Shown here: positions 1 through 7,594 of the stretch, in pieces | Position numbering within the stretch: the first letter of the stretch is position 1 | Layout of the letters: every line of letters starts with the position of its first letter | Assembly (NCBI RefSeq): GCF_011064595.1 | Contig: NZ_JAALJI010000001.1 | Span: 248,001 to 312,000, forward strand | DNA length: 64,000 nt | Reading direction: 5' to 3' | Source: Paludisphaera soli | GTDB taxonomy: Bacteria; Planctomycetota; Planctomycetia; Isosphaerales; Isosphaeraceae | The notes under the pieces: generated by a model | Told to the model about the DNA's origin: nothing | What the model saw: only the letters and a program-made list of their open reading frames with translations | Database searches by the model: none | Position numbers and translations under genes: made by a program

Positions 1-801
1 CACTTCAATCGGGGGCTCGCGCTGGCCCGCGCCGGGCGGCCGGCCGAGGCCCGCGACGCCTACTCCCGGGCGCTCGCCATCGATCCCGACTTCATCGAGG
101 CCCGCGTCGACCGCGGGATGGTCGAGCTGGAACTCGGCGACGCGGCCGCCGCCGAGGCCGACCTGCGGCTCGGCCTCGGCCGAGGCCGTCGCGATCGCTG
201 GGTGCTGGCGGCGCTCGGCGACGCCCTCTCCCGCCAGGACAAGACGTCCGAGGCCGAACGGCTGTACGCGGACCTCCTGTCCCGCTCGCCTCGCGATGCG
301 GCGGTCCGGACGGCGCGGGGGCTCGTCCGGCTCCAGTACGATCCGAAGGGGGCGAAGGAGGATTTCGCGGCCGTCCTGGCCGACGAGCCTCGCCACGGCA
401 TGGCCCACTACGGCATGGCCCGGACGATCCGGGAGTCCGACCCGGCCGCCGCCCTGGATCACCTGGACCGGGCCTTGCAGGCCGAACCCGACCTGTTCGA
501 GGCCGTGGAGCTGCGGGCGCTGGAGCGGGCTCGCCGCGGCGATCGCGGTGCCCTCGACGACGTCGAGCGGCTGGTCGGGAGGCCCACCCCCAACCGCCTC
601 TACAACGCGGCCTGCACCCTGACGATCCTCGGGCGGGCGTCGGGCGACGAGGCCGACCTCGCGCGGGCGGTCGACCTGCTCGGCCGGGCGATCCTCGGCG
701 GATTCCCCAAAGAGGCGGCCGCCGCCGACCCGGACCTGGCGGCCCTCCGCGGGCGGAGTGACTTCGCCAAGGTCATGGATGGGTCGGCCGTCGGCCGTTG
801 A
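1..801 (+). CDS. TPR repeat protein, C-terminal part (5' end outside window)
   Basis: The reading frame is open from the first base, so the start lies outside the window and only the last 266 codons are seen. The visible part is a run of about 34-residue helical repeats with TPR spacing, for example A-x-x-A-Y-x-x-A-L-x-x-D-P near the left edge and a second unit ending in a similar A-L-Q-A-E-P-D pattern near 480. TPRs act in protein-protein contact; no catalytic domain is visible here. In related genomes such tails often follow a serine/threonine kinase domain, but that cannot be seen. The stop at 799-801 lies 18 bases before an insertion sequence, and before that insertion the gene would have been convergent with cbiO with only about 13 bases between stops. 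Confidence 0.85.
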   Translation, partial: HFNRGLALARAGRPAEARDAYSRALAIDPDFIEARVDRGMVELELGDAAAAEADLRLGLGRGRRDRWVLAALGDALSRQDKTSEAERLYADLLSRSPRDAAVRTARGLVRLQYDPKGAKEDFAAVLADEPRHGMAHYGMARTIRESDPAAALDHLDRALQAEPDLFEAVELRALERARRGDRGALDDVERLVGRPTPNRLYNAACTLTILGRASGDEADLARAVDLLGRAILGGFPKEAAAADPDLAALRGRSDFAKVMDGSAVGR

Positions 802-818
802 AATTTCGGACCCTTCAC

Positions 819-824
819 TGAGGC
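819..824. repeat. Left target-site duplication of the IS
   Basis: TGAGGC directly precedes the left inverted repeat and recurs directly after the right one at 2614-2619. A seventh base (C) also matches at 825 and 2620, so the exact length is 6 or 7 depending on where the element end is placed. Confidence 0.75.
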
Positions 825-838
825 CTGCACTTTCCGGG
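825..838 (+). repeat. Left terminal inverted repeat of the IS
   Basis: CTGCACTTTCCGGG, reading into the element. It is followed within a few bases by TGAATG, which also follows the right repeat on the other strand after six extra bases. Confidence 0.85.
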
Positions 839-850
839 TGAATGTATATG

Positions 851-2184
851 TCATGCGGCCAGGCTGAGCAGCCTTTCGGCGGTGGCCTGAATTTCTGCCT
901 CGGTAGCCCCCGGGCGTAGAGTCGCACGGATCTCCTCTCCCAGCAATTCGCGACGCCAGGCCCGCCGCTTGTCCGCGTGGCTCGGACGGCGTGACGCCTT
1001 ATCCCACGACGAGGCCGAGCGGTCTACTAACTCCTCCTCCTCCTTCCGACCCCAGGCCCATACTTCGGTCATCGTGAACGTCCATAGGCAGACGTGGAAC
1101 GCCCCGATGTTCGCCCAGAAGAACCGGACCTGCTGCTGGCCCGCCCCGACGACCTGCTTGACCTCGCGGAAGGTGATCTCCAGGCTGAACCGGTCGGCGA
1201 CCGTCCCCAGGATGTCGGCGACGCTCGCCGAGGTGTCGGTGCAGAAGATCGCCCGCCAGCCGGTCGGCTCGTCCACCAGCACCACCCGGATCACCCCGCC
1301 GGCCGGACGCCAGGTCGCCAGGAACGTCTTGTGCTTCTTGACCGTGGCGACCCCGTACAGGGTGAGCGTCTCAGTGGACCAGCCGCGCCTTTGGCCACCC
1401 CGCTTGGCCAGCTCAATCACGTCCGGGCCGTAGGTCCGGGGGCGGCCTCGCTTGCCCGCAGGCCGTGGGCCGGGGACGCTCCGCAGGGCGGCGTCCTTGC
1501 GGAGCCGGCTGACGACCGTCATGCCCAGGGCCTTCGCCGGCTTGAGGAACTCCTTGTTGGCGTAGGCGCCGTCGGCGACCACCCAGATCGGCAACCCCAG
1601 CAGGTCCAGCCACGGCTTGGCCCACCGCAGCAATTCGACGGTCAGTTGCAGCTTGGTGCGGAACGCGGGCCGATGCTTCGGATCGAGGCCCGGCAGGTCC
1701 ACCTTGCGGACGTAGAGCCGGGCCAGCAGCGGCAGGGCGACGACTCTCCACGCCGGATGGGCCACGAGCAGAGCCAGGACGACGAAGACGTGCCCGTAGA
1801 CGTAGGGCGATCCGGCCGGGCCGGGGGTCGGGTTGTGATGGACGCCGGCGCCCTGCACCTGCGGGCCATATCGCTTGGTGGGGGTGTCGTCCAGGGCGAG
1901 GGTCAGCCGCGTGGCCCCCTTGAGCAGCGGCCGGACCACCTCGGTCAGCAGGCGTCGGGCGATGCGATCGGCCCGCTTGCCGGCCGCCGCGACGGCGACG
2001 TAGCAGCGCTGGTACTGACCGCTGAGCTTGCCGGCCAGATCCATGTGGTGACAGTCCGCCGGCCCCGGGCCAGGACGGCCCCGATGAACAGGCGAGCGAG
2101 CCTCGGGGCGGAGCGGCGGTCGAGGGCGTCGGCGAGCCGGGTGAACCACTGGCACGGGGCGGGGGTCGGGTGAGAAGATGTCAT
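851..2184 (-). pseudogene. DDE transposase, frameshifted near its N-terminus
   Basis: Two minus-strand frames together make one transposase. The N-terminal part starts at ATG 2184 (M-T-S-S-H-P-T-P) and runs to R-R-T-V-T-T-W-I. The rest, from about L-A-G-K-L-S-G-Q-Y to the stop at 851, lies in another frame, and the switch falls near 2030-2045. A single-base change joins them. The C-terminal part carries plausible DDE residues: Asp in L-D-D-T-P-T-K-R-Y-G, Asp in V-V-A-D-G-A-Y-A and Glu in I-T-F-R-E-V-K. No slippery heptamer is visible at the join, so an inactivating mutation is more likely than programmed frameshifting. The group looks like the IS4/IS701-type transposases common in planctomycetes. 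Confidence 0.8.
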
Positions 2185-2284
2185 CGGGGGCCGGCTCCGC
2201 TCGGGGTGTCTGGCTGGCATGGTAACCGCCATCGTCCCGGTCGGGCCGGCCCTCGTCTATCCGATGCTCGTTGGGCTCGCCCTT

Positions 2285-2551
2285 ATGAAACCAGCTTCGC
2301 CAATGGATCGCGTGGAGGCTGCCCTCGCGGCGGTGCCGCCGAAGGGCAGCCTGCCGGAACTCGCCCGAGAGCTACGAGACGGCGGGATGTCGCAGGCAGA
2401 ACTCCTCTCACTCTTCGATGCCGCTCGCGAGCGGCACGCCTGCGACGATGATGAGACCGGCTACGACGCGATCCTGGATACGATGGACCTCATCGTAGGG
2501 TGGTGCGCCTCGTCGCAGAGACTCTATCCCGATCCAGAACAGGGGACCTGA
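2285..2551 (+). CDS. Small hypothetical protein carried inside the IS
   Basis: An ORF of about 88 codons lies between the transposase start and the right inverted repeat, on the opposite strand to the transposase. Its sequence looks like a real small soluble acidic protein, with phrases such as L-P-E-L-A-R-E-L-R-D-G-G-M-S and D-A-I-L-D-T-M-D-L-I-V-G-W-C. The start is uncertain: ATGs at 2219, 2264, 2285 and 2303 are in frame and none has a good ribosome site. I do not recognise a named family. The size, acidity and orphan context resemble immunity-type proteins, but that is only an impression. It is probably a passenger gene of the element, or a host gene captured by it. Confidence 0.5.
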   Translation: MKPASPMDRVEAALAAVPPKGSLPELARELRDGGMSQAELLSLFDAARERHACDDDETGYDAILDTMDLIVGWCASSQRLYPDPEQGT

Positions 2552-2569
2552 CCGGGCGGTACCGGTCAG
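2548..2569. terminator. Hairpin after the IS passenger ORF
   Basis: Arms CTGACCGG (2548-2555) and CCGGTCAG (2562-2569) pair perfectly over 8 bases with a 6-base loop. The left arm covers the stop codon of the passenger ORF. No T-run follows, so its role as a terminator is only likely. Confidence 0.45.
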
Positions 2570-2573
2570 GGGC

Positions 2574-3395
2574 CTATTCGTCCTTACCATTCACAAAATC
2601 CCGGAAAGTGCAGTGAGGCCGGTCGAGGCTCGAAAGGGCCAGACTGAGGGGCTTTTCCAGGCCGTGCGCCTCCAGCAGCGGGCCGTCGTCGAGGATCTCC
2701 CGCGAAGGTCCGTCGGCGACGATCCGGCCGGCGTCGAGGAGGACCGTCCGCGGGCAGATCTCCAGGACCATCTCCAGGTCGTGCGTGGCGATCAGCTTGG
2801 TCACGGGCAGGGACGCGATCAGGGCGAGGAAGCGCCGCCGGGCGCGCGGGTCGAGGTTCGCGGTCGGCTCGTCGAGGACCAGGACGGACGGCTCGCAGGC
2901 GAGGACGCCCGCCAGGCAGACGCGCTTCCGCTCGCCGAAGCTCAGGTGGTGGGGGGGCCGCTCGGCGGCGTGCTCCAGGTCGACGCGGGCCAGGCATTCG
3001 AGCGCCACGCGCCGGGCGTCGGCCTTGCCGAGGCCGAGGTTGAGCGGCCCGAAGGCGACGTCCTCGAGGACCGAGGTCGAGAAGAGCTGGTCGTCGGGAT
3101 CCTGAAATAGCAGCCCGACCTTGCGCCGGACCGCCGCGGCGTTCCGGGCGACGTCGAGCCCGTCGATCCAGACCGAGGGGTTGGAGCGGCCCCACTTCCG
3201 CCGGCCGGGGAGCAACCCGTTGAGGTGGAGGAGCAGCGTGCTCTTGCCGGCGCCGTTGGGCCCGACGAGCGCCGTCGATTCGCCGGACGCGATCGCCAGG
3301 TCTACCCCGTCGAGCGCGCGGCGGCCGTCGGGATAGTCGTAGGTCAGGCCGCCAAGGCGGACGGCCGGGGCGGGATCGGCGTCGTTCGTCGCCAC
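2574..3395 (-). CDS. cbiO: ECF-type nickel/cobalt transporter ATPase, C-terminus replaced by IS sequence
   Basis: This is the ATP-hydrolysing subunit of a nickel/cobalt energy-coupling transporter, acting on the inner face of the cytoplasmic membrane with CbiQ and CbiM. In the 273-residue product the Walker A G-P-N-G-A-G-K-S-T is at 45-53, the Q-loop F-Q-D-P-D-D-Q at 97-103, the signature L-S-F-G-E-R-K-R at 151-158, Walker B V-L-V-L-D-E-P at 171-177 and the H-loop His at 205, so the catalytic core is intact. The last 13 residues (from H-C-T-F-R-D-F) are encoded by the end of the insertion sequence. Without it the protein would end one residue after R-P, at 261 residues. The gene is 3 bases downstream of cbiQ. 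It could equally be called nikO. Confidence 0.9.
   Translation of the reverse strand: MATNDADPAPAVRLGGLTYDYPDGRRALDGVDLAIASGESTALVGPNGAGKSTLLLHLNGLLPGRRKWGRSNPSVWIDGLDVARNAAAVRRKVGLLFQDPDDQLFSTSVLEDVAFGPLNLGLGKADARRVALECLARVDLEHAAERPPHHLSFGERKRVCLAGVLACEPSVLVLDEPTANLDPRARRRFLALIASLPVTKLIATHDLEMVLEICPRTVLLDAGRIVADGPSREILDDGPLLEAHGLEKPLSLALSSLDRPHCTFRDFVNGKDE
2600..2613 (-). repeat. Right terminal inverted repeat of the IS
   Basis: CCCGGAAAGTGCAG on the plus strand, the exact complement of the left end. It lies inside the present 3' coding end of cbiO, where it encodes the new C-T-F-R residues. Confidence 0.85.
2614..2619. repeat. Right target-site duplication of the IS
   Basis: TGAGGC, matching 819-824. 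It falls within the cbiO codons for R-P just upstream of the junction. Confidence 0.75.
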
Positions 3396-3398
3396 GGG

Positions 3399-4022
3399 TT
3401 AGTCGTCCAGGGTGCGGAGTGTGCCGTCCCAGCCCCGGGCCGTCATGGCCTCGAAGACGCGTTCCTCACGCTCCAGCGCGCGGGACAGCAGGGCGGCGAT
3501 CAGCCCGGCGAGCGTGCCGAAGCTCAGGCCGGTCCGCCGGAAGCTCCTCGCGCGGCGGGCGGTGGTCATGCGGTCCAGCTCGTCCCGGAGGACGAACAGG
3601 TAGCGGTACATGAAAGCGAGCGTCGTCGCCAGCGCCGCGGGCAGGCCCAGCCGCCGCATCGCGCCCAGGAGCTTCGTCCAGGGCGTGACGTGGGCCAGGA
3701 CCATCATCATGACGATCGCCAGGCTGTTCCGCGCCAGGAGGTCCGCGACGACCAGCGCGGGGCTCAGCCCGGTCCGCTCGGCCAGGCTCCGCGACGTCAA
3801 CGCCGCCAGAAAGCCGACCACGACGGCGAAGCCCAGCCAACGCGTCAGCAGCCGCATCGGGGAGACCCCGGACGCCGCGACGATCACCGCCAGGATCGCG
3901 GCGAGGCCCCCCAGCAGCCGCCAGGAGCCCGGCCGGAGGGCGACGACGGCGACGACGAAGCCGACGGCCGCGATCAGTTTCACCCGCGCGTCGAGGCGAT
4001 GGAGCGGGCCGTCAGGCGACAT
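3399..4022 (-). CDS. cbiQ: ECF-type nickel/cobalt transporter transmembrane coupling protein
   Basis: A 207-residue membrane protein with several hydrophobic segments (about 15-30, 35-50, 62-78, 95-112, 130-150) and the CbiQ-family start P-L-H-R-L-D-A-R-V-K. Near residue 165 it has the basic stretch T-T-A-R-R-A-R-S-F, typical of the coupling helix that contacts the ATPase, and near the end M-T-A-R-G-W-D-G, like the second Ala-Arg-Gly coupling motif. It links ATP hydrolysis by CbiO to substrate movement through CbiM. The start at 4022 overlaps the end of cbiM by 11 bases and the stop is 3 bases before cbiO, so the three genes form one operon. Confidence 0.9.
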   Translation of the reverse strand: MSPDGPLHRLDARVKLIAAVGFVVAVVALRPGSWRLLGGLAAILAVIVAASGVSPMRLLTRWLGFAVVVGFLAALTSRSLAERTGLSPALVVADLLARNSLAIVMMMVLAHVTPWTKLLGAMRRLGLPAALATTLAFMYRYLFVLRDELDRMTTARRARSFRRTGLSFGTLAGLIAALLSRALEREERVFEAMTARGWDGTLRTLDD

Positions 4023-5025
4023 CGACCATCACCCCGTCCGGCCGGGAGTCGCCGGCTACGAAGACGCGCGACATCGTCCAGGCCAGTGCGAAGACCACCA
4101 GCGTCCCGACCAGGCCGGCGGCGGCGGTGGCCAGCTTCACCTCGTCGACCACGCCCAGACCGGGCGGGACCGGCGCCTGATAGTCGGCCATCGGGGCCGC
4201 CAGGATCGGCGGGGCCTCGGGCTCGGGCAGGAAGCCGAGCCTCTCGCCGACGAACTCCAGGCCGTCGGGCCGGTCCCAGGCGAACGGCGAGGCGAACACC
4301 GCGACCCCGAGCGCCACCCCAAGCCCCGCGACGATGGTCGACGCCCATCCCGGCGCGCGAGCGAAAGGCCGGTCGGCCTCGTCTCGGCCCTCCCCTTCAT
4401 GCTCGATCAACTCGGGTCGGGTCAGGAGCACGACCCGGACCACCAGGCCCGTGATCAGGGCCTCGCCGACGCCGATGGCCGCGTGGACGAGGGCCATCCA
4501 GCTCAGCACGCGGAAGAAGTCCTCCCGGCCCGCCCCCGCGGCCAGTTCGATCGTGAAGGCACCCGCGGCGAGCAGGACCGAGAACCAGGCGGCGATCATC
4601 GAGCCGATCAGGATGCCCCGACGTCCCCCCAGCGCGCGTCGGATCGGCCCGTAGATGGCGTAACCGCCCACCGCTCCGATGAGGCCCATGTTGACGAAGT
4701 TCGCCCCGAGCGCCGTCACGCCGCCGTCCTGGAAGAGCAGGCACTGGACGATCAGCACGGCGGCGATCACCACGGCGCCGGCCCAGGGGCCCAGGATCAC
4801 GGCCGACAGCACGCCGCCCAGCAGGTGCCCGGAGACCCCGGGGCCGACCGGGAAATTCACCATCTGCGCCGCGAAGACGAAGGCGGCCGACATCCCCATC
4901 AGCGAGGTCGCCCGAGGGCCGTGACGCTCCTCGACCCGGCGCAGCGCGTAGGCCAGGCCCGCCGCACCCACGGCCGTCGTCGCGATCGAGGGCCCGGGAT
5001 TGATGAGAACGTCCGGTATGTGCAT
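4012..5025 (-). CDS. cbiM: ECF-type nickel/cobalt substrate-binding membrane protein with PDGLE domain
   Basis: The product of 337 residues is a CbiM/NikM domain (about 1-205) fused to a PDGLE domain (D-R-P-D-G-L-E near 255) and a last transmembrane helix. The start at ATG 5025 is chosen because it gives the family's M-H-I N-terminus, where the amino group and His2 are known to bind the metal; an earlier ATG at 5061 would bury it. Other conserved points are V-S-G-H-L-L-G-G and a Gly-Ala-Asn-F-V-N-M-G segment. It is the first gene of the operon, behind its own promoter. A NikR-like site in that promoter favours nickel over cobalt, but the sequence alone does not settle the metal. Confidence 0.88.
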   Translation of the reverse strand: MHIPDVLINPGPSIATTAVGAAGLAYALRRVEERHGPRATSLMGMSAAFVFAAQMVNFPVGPGVSGHLLGGVLSAVILGPWAGAVVIAAVLIVQCLLFQDGGVTALGANFVNMGLIGAVGGYAIYGPIRRALGGRRGILIGSMIAAWFSVLLAAGAFTIELAAGAGREDFFRVLSWMALVHAAIGVGEALITGLVVRVVLLTRPELIEHEGEGRDEADRPFARAPGWASTIVAGLGVALGVAVFASPFAWDRPDGLEFVGERLGFLPEPEAPPILAAPMADYQAPVPPGLGVVDEVKLATAAAGLVGTLVVFALAWTMSRVFVAGDSRPDGVMVDVA

Positions 5026-5102
5026 GGCGCGTCCTGGTCCCGAACGGAAAGGCGGCTCCACGGCCCGCCCGGATGGGCTCCGGCCCGATCGCGGCCCTCG
5101 AA

Positions 5103-5132
5103 ATCATAATCGACGGTATGGCGTCCGGTCAA
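5103..5132 (-). promoter_or_regulatory. Sigma-70-like promoter of the cbiMQO operon
   Basis: On the minus strand TTGACC (5132-5127) and TATGAT (5108-5103) are separated by 18 bases, each matching the consensus in five of six positions. The start codon of cbiM follows after a leader of about 70 bases. Confidence 0.65.
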
Positions 5133-5144
5133 AACATCATACCG
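5114..5144. promoter_or_regulatory. NikR-like palindromic operator
   Basis: The inverted repeat CGGTATG - 17 bases - CATACCG is perfect over seven bases in each arm. It overlaps the -35 element and one arm lies between -35 and -10. Enterobacterial NikR binds GTATGA-N16-TCATAC, which has 18 bases between the GTATG/CATAC cores against 17 here. A metal-responsive repressor at this place would shut off uptake when the metal is plentiful. No nikR gene is in the window. Confidence 0.5.
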
Positions 5145-5167
5145 CGACCGCCGAGCCGGGGCGGGAT

Positions 5168-6415
5168 TCAGCCGCCGCCGGACCTCCCGACCGCGGCCGT
5201 CGAGGGCCGCGCGGGAATGATCGCCAGGGCGTGGCGGAAGCGGTCGCGGATCTGGGAGAGTGCGTTGTCGTAGAGCCGCCGCTCGGCCTCCTCGTTGCGG
5301 TCCTGGCTCAGCGCCAGCCGGCCGGCTAGGTAGGACGGCAGGTTCGGGACCGGGACGATCGTGCGGGCGTTCGGCTGGGTCGACCAGGACTCCCGGCCCC
5401 GGTCCACGAGCGTCAGACGAGCCTCGATGCGCGCGAGGCGGTTCTGGGTGCCGAGATACGTCCCCTCGTATCGCTCGCGGATCGTGTAGACGAAGCGATA
5501 CGGCGCGGCCGACCAGAGGTCGCTCCAGCGGCTCGTCTTCGGCGGGGGGAGGTAGCCCTTCGCCCGGAGGGCTTCGACGGCCTGGGGACGGAACGTCTGG
5601 TCGTAGCCGGCGGGCGTCCCGACGACGTATTCCCCCGGCGCGGACTCGACCACCACGCCCGAGCGGCCGACGAGCGCCGCAACGATGTCGCGGAGGCGGG
5701 CCTGGGCCGCTTCCTGATCGGGCGGCGGCAGGTGGATCGCCAGATCGGCGCCCTCGCCGCAGAGGACGAACGCCGCATTCGGGTCGGGTTCCTTGGCGGC
5801 GCGGCGGGCGGCCTCATCGACCCACGCGTTCAGGACTTCGAGGAACCGCGACTCGACCTCCTTGCGGATCGGGGCGAGGTCGCGATCCGCGCCGACGCGG
5901 GCCACGAGATTCAACCACCCCCCGACGGGTTTCGTCGCGTCGGCCTCGGATTCCAGCTTGCGGAGCACCTCGCCGACGTCCCGGCGCGCCAGGTCCCGAC
6001 GCCGTTCCCGGACGGACTTGGCATCGTCCAGGGGCTCGCCGATCGCGGGGGCGACCTCAAGCGCCGAGTCGAGGTCGATCAGGGCCAGGTCGAGCCGGCC
6101 CTCCGCCTCGTGGGCCTTCGAGGATTCGATGAGGCGATCGATCGCTCGCACCCGCGCCGCCCGCTCGCCGCGCACGAGGAGCTGGACGCCGGCCGTGCCG
6201 ACGACGCCCATGAGGGCCAGGGCGAGGGTCCACCAGGCCCAGGGCACCCACCGCGGCCGGGTGAAACGGGTGCGTTTCCATCCCCCGTCGACGCGGGGGA
6301 GGAACGGGACCTCGAGCAGCCGGTTGCAGAATCCGCAGCGGACCTGCCGCCCGGGCCCGAGGCGTCGCACCTTGACGGTCTGGCCGCACTCGGGACAGGC
6401 GAACTCGCCGTCCAT
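5168..6415 (-). CDS. Zinc-ribbon, single-pass membrane protein of unknown function
   Basis: A 415-residue protein with an N-terminal zinc ribbon (C-P-E-C at 7-10 and C-G-F-C at 27-30), one transmembrane helix at about 58-80, and a long mostly helical soluble region. The part just after the helix (A-E-G-R-L-D-L-A-L-I-D-L-D-S-A-L) looks like a short TPR-like helix pair. The ribbon would face the cytoplasm and the rest the outside if positive-inside applies. Zinc-ribbon plus helix plus large extracytoplasmic domain is a frequent planctomycete design, but I do not recognise the C-terminal domain. It ends about 140 bases before cbiM and is probably transcribed separately. Confidence 0.75.
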   Translation of the reverse strand: MDGEFACPECGQTVKVRRLGPGRQVRCGFCNRLLEVPFLPRVDGGWKRTRFTRPRWVPWAWWTLALALMGVVGTAGVQLLVRGERAARVRAIDRLIESSKAHEAEGRLDLALIDLDSALEVAPAIGEPLDDAKSVRERRRDLARRDVGEVLRKLESEADATKPVGGWLNLVARVGADRDLAPIRKEVESRFLEVLNAWVDEAARRAAKEPDPNAAFVLCGEGADLAIHLPPPDQEAAQARLRDIVAALVGRSGVVVESAPGEYVVGTPAGYDQTFRPQAVEALRAKGYLPPPKTSRWSDLWSAAPYRFVYTIRERYEGTYLGTQNRLARIEARLTLVDRGRESWSTQPNARTIVPVPNLPSYLAGRLALSQDRNEEAERRLYDNALSQIRDRFRHALAIIPARPSTAAVGRSGGG

Positions 6416-6495
6416 GTCGGGGGAGTCTCTCCGGGTTGGGCGGGACGTCCGAGGCTCGGCGTCCCATTGTACACCAACCCGCGGCGAGGGGGGAA

Positions 6496-7281
6496 TCAGA
6501 TGGCGGGCTGGCCGGTGCAGCGGGTCATGAGCCAGTTGTCGACGTCGGCGAGCATGTCCTGATCCAGGCGGTGGTTGCAGGGGTATGACTGGAAGGCGAC
6601 CCGCAGGCCGGCGGCGCGGAGCGTGGAGACCTCGCGGCGGGCGCGAGACAGGGGCACGCGGGCGTTCCAGGCGCCATGGACCACCAGGACCGGGAAGTCG
6701 CGACAGGCGTCGAACCGGGCAAGGGGCCGGAAATCCCCGGGGAGCCAGCCGTTGATCGCCACGACCCCGGCGAACCGGTCCGGGAAGCTCAGGCCAAGTC
6801 GGTAGGCCGCCGCCGCCCCTTCCCCGCAGCCGACCAGGAAGATCCGCTCGGAATGAACGTGGAGCTTGCTCCGGGTCTCGCGGATGCTGGCGAAGAGGCC
6901 TTCTTCGAGCCGCGTGATCGGGTCCAACTCGGGCTCGAACATCGCCCGACGGAATCGCTCGGCCTCGCCCAGGTCCGGGCCGCGCCGGAAGCAGGAACGC
7001 TCGGGGACCTCGAAATCGCCGCCCCAGGAATAGCCGACCAGCCGCTCCCGCTTCATGACGGGGACGGGACCGCGAAGGCCGAGGCCGACATAGTTCCGAC
7101 GGCTCAGGGCGGGCATGGCCCGGATGAGCTGATCCTCGTCGCCACCCTTGCCGTGGAGCAGGACCAGGAGCGGGTAGGCATAGTTGGGCTCATACTGGCG
7201 CGGCACGAAGCGAGCGTCGGCGAGCGTCGCCGTCCGCGCCGCGGTCGAGGAGCCTTGTGCGTCTGTCCGGTCCTGGGCCAT
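6496..7281 (-). CDS. Alpha/beta-hydrolase esterase-fold protein lacking its catalytic serine and aspartate
   Basis: The fold is that of the phospholipase/carboxylesterase group: L-L-H-G-K-G-G at 42-48, the nucleophile-elbow region V-G-C-G-E-G at 150-155, V-V-H-G-A-W-N near 200-206 and a C-terminal N-H at 236-237. In active relatives the elbow is G-x-S-x-G; here the Ser position is Gly. The usual acid Asp is Asn206, while His237 remains. The 261-residue product is therefore probably not a normal serine esterase and may bind a ligand or partner, or use other residues. The start at 7281 is preferred over in-frame codons up to 7431 because a GAGGA lies 8 bases upstream and the extra residues look non-coding. 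Confidence 0.75.
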   Translation of the reverse strand: MAQDRTDAQGSSTAARTATLADARFVPRQYEPNYAYPLLVLLHGKGGDEDQLIRAMPALSRRNYVGLGLRGPVPVMKRERLVGYSWGGDFEVPERSCFRRGPDLGEAERFRRAMFEPELDPITRLEEGLFASIRETRSKLHVHSERIFLVGCGEGAAAAYRLGLSFPDRFAGVVAINGWLPGDFRPLARFDACRDFPVLVVHGAWNARVPLSRARREVSTLRAAGLRVAFQSYPCNHRLDQDMLADVDNWLMTRCTGQPAI

Positions 7282-7399
7282 CGTAAGATCCTCAGTGAGC
7301 AAGACTTCAGGAGAAGTCGACCGATGCCGACCCTGGGCGGAGACCGGACGCCGGGCCTGACAAACCCTTCCTACGATGAAGGAAGGATCAGACGAGGCA

Positions 7400-7428
7400 A
7401 GCATACTCGCGATCTTACCGCTCTTCAA
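7400..7428 (-). promoter_or_regulatory. Possible promoter of the esterase-fold gene
   Basis: On the minus strand TTGAAG (7428-7423) and TATGCT (7405-7400) are separated by 17 bases in a locally AT-richer stretch. The gene starts about 110 bases downstream. Apart from this the gene-free interval 7282-7594 shows nothing I can name. Confidence 0.4.
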
Positions 7429-7594
7429 CAAACCGCCTAGCTATTTTCCATTTTGTCTCAAGTTTCCCGGAATGCGATCCGAGCGACCGCCGAATCCATG
7501 GAATCTGCCAGGGTTGTGTCGATTGACGCTCGTCCGGAACCTGCGGGAATTGGGCAAGACCCGGCGATCGGGGTGCGGCTTCGGGTCGCCCGGA

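Larger units (their letters stand above)
825..2613 (-). mobile_element. Insertion sequence, about 1.79 kb, DDE transposase type
   Basis: The element is bounded by perfect 14-base inverted repeats (CTGCACTTTCCGGG at 825-838 and its complement at 2600-2613) and flanked by the direct repeat TGAGGC. It carries a transposase on the minus strand, broken by a frameshift, and about 430 bases between the transposase start and the right end that hold a small plus-strand ORF and a hairpin. Insertion was at the 3' end of cbiO. Removing the element and one copy of the duplication restores a cbiO reading frame that ends ...S-L-D-R-P-Q-stop. The transposase suggests an IS4/IS701-like group, but I cannot assign a family by name. 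Confidence 0.85.

Noticed and set aside
2025-2050. Programmed frameshift in the transposase
   Set aside because: There is no slippery heptamer or downstream structure that I can see. A plain mutation is simpler, though other copies should be compared.
5026-5167. Cobalamin riboswitch before cbiM
   Set aside because: The interval is only about 140 bases and I see no B12-box. A protein operator explains the visible palindrome better.
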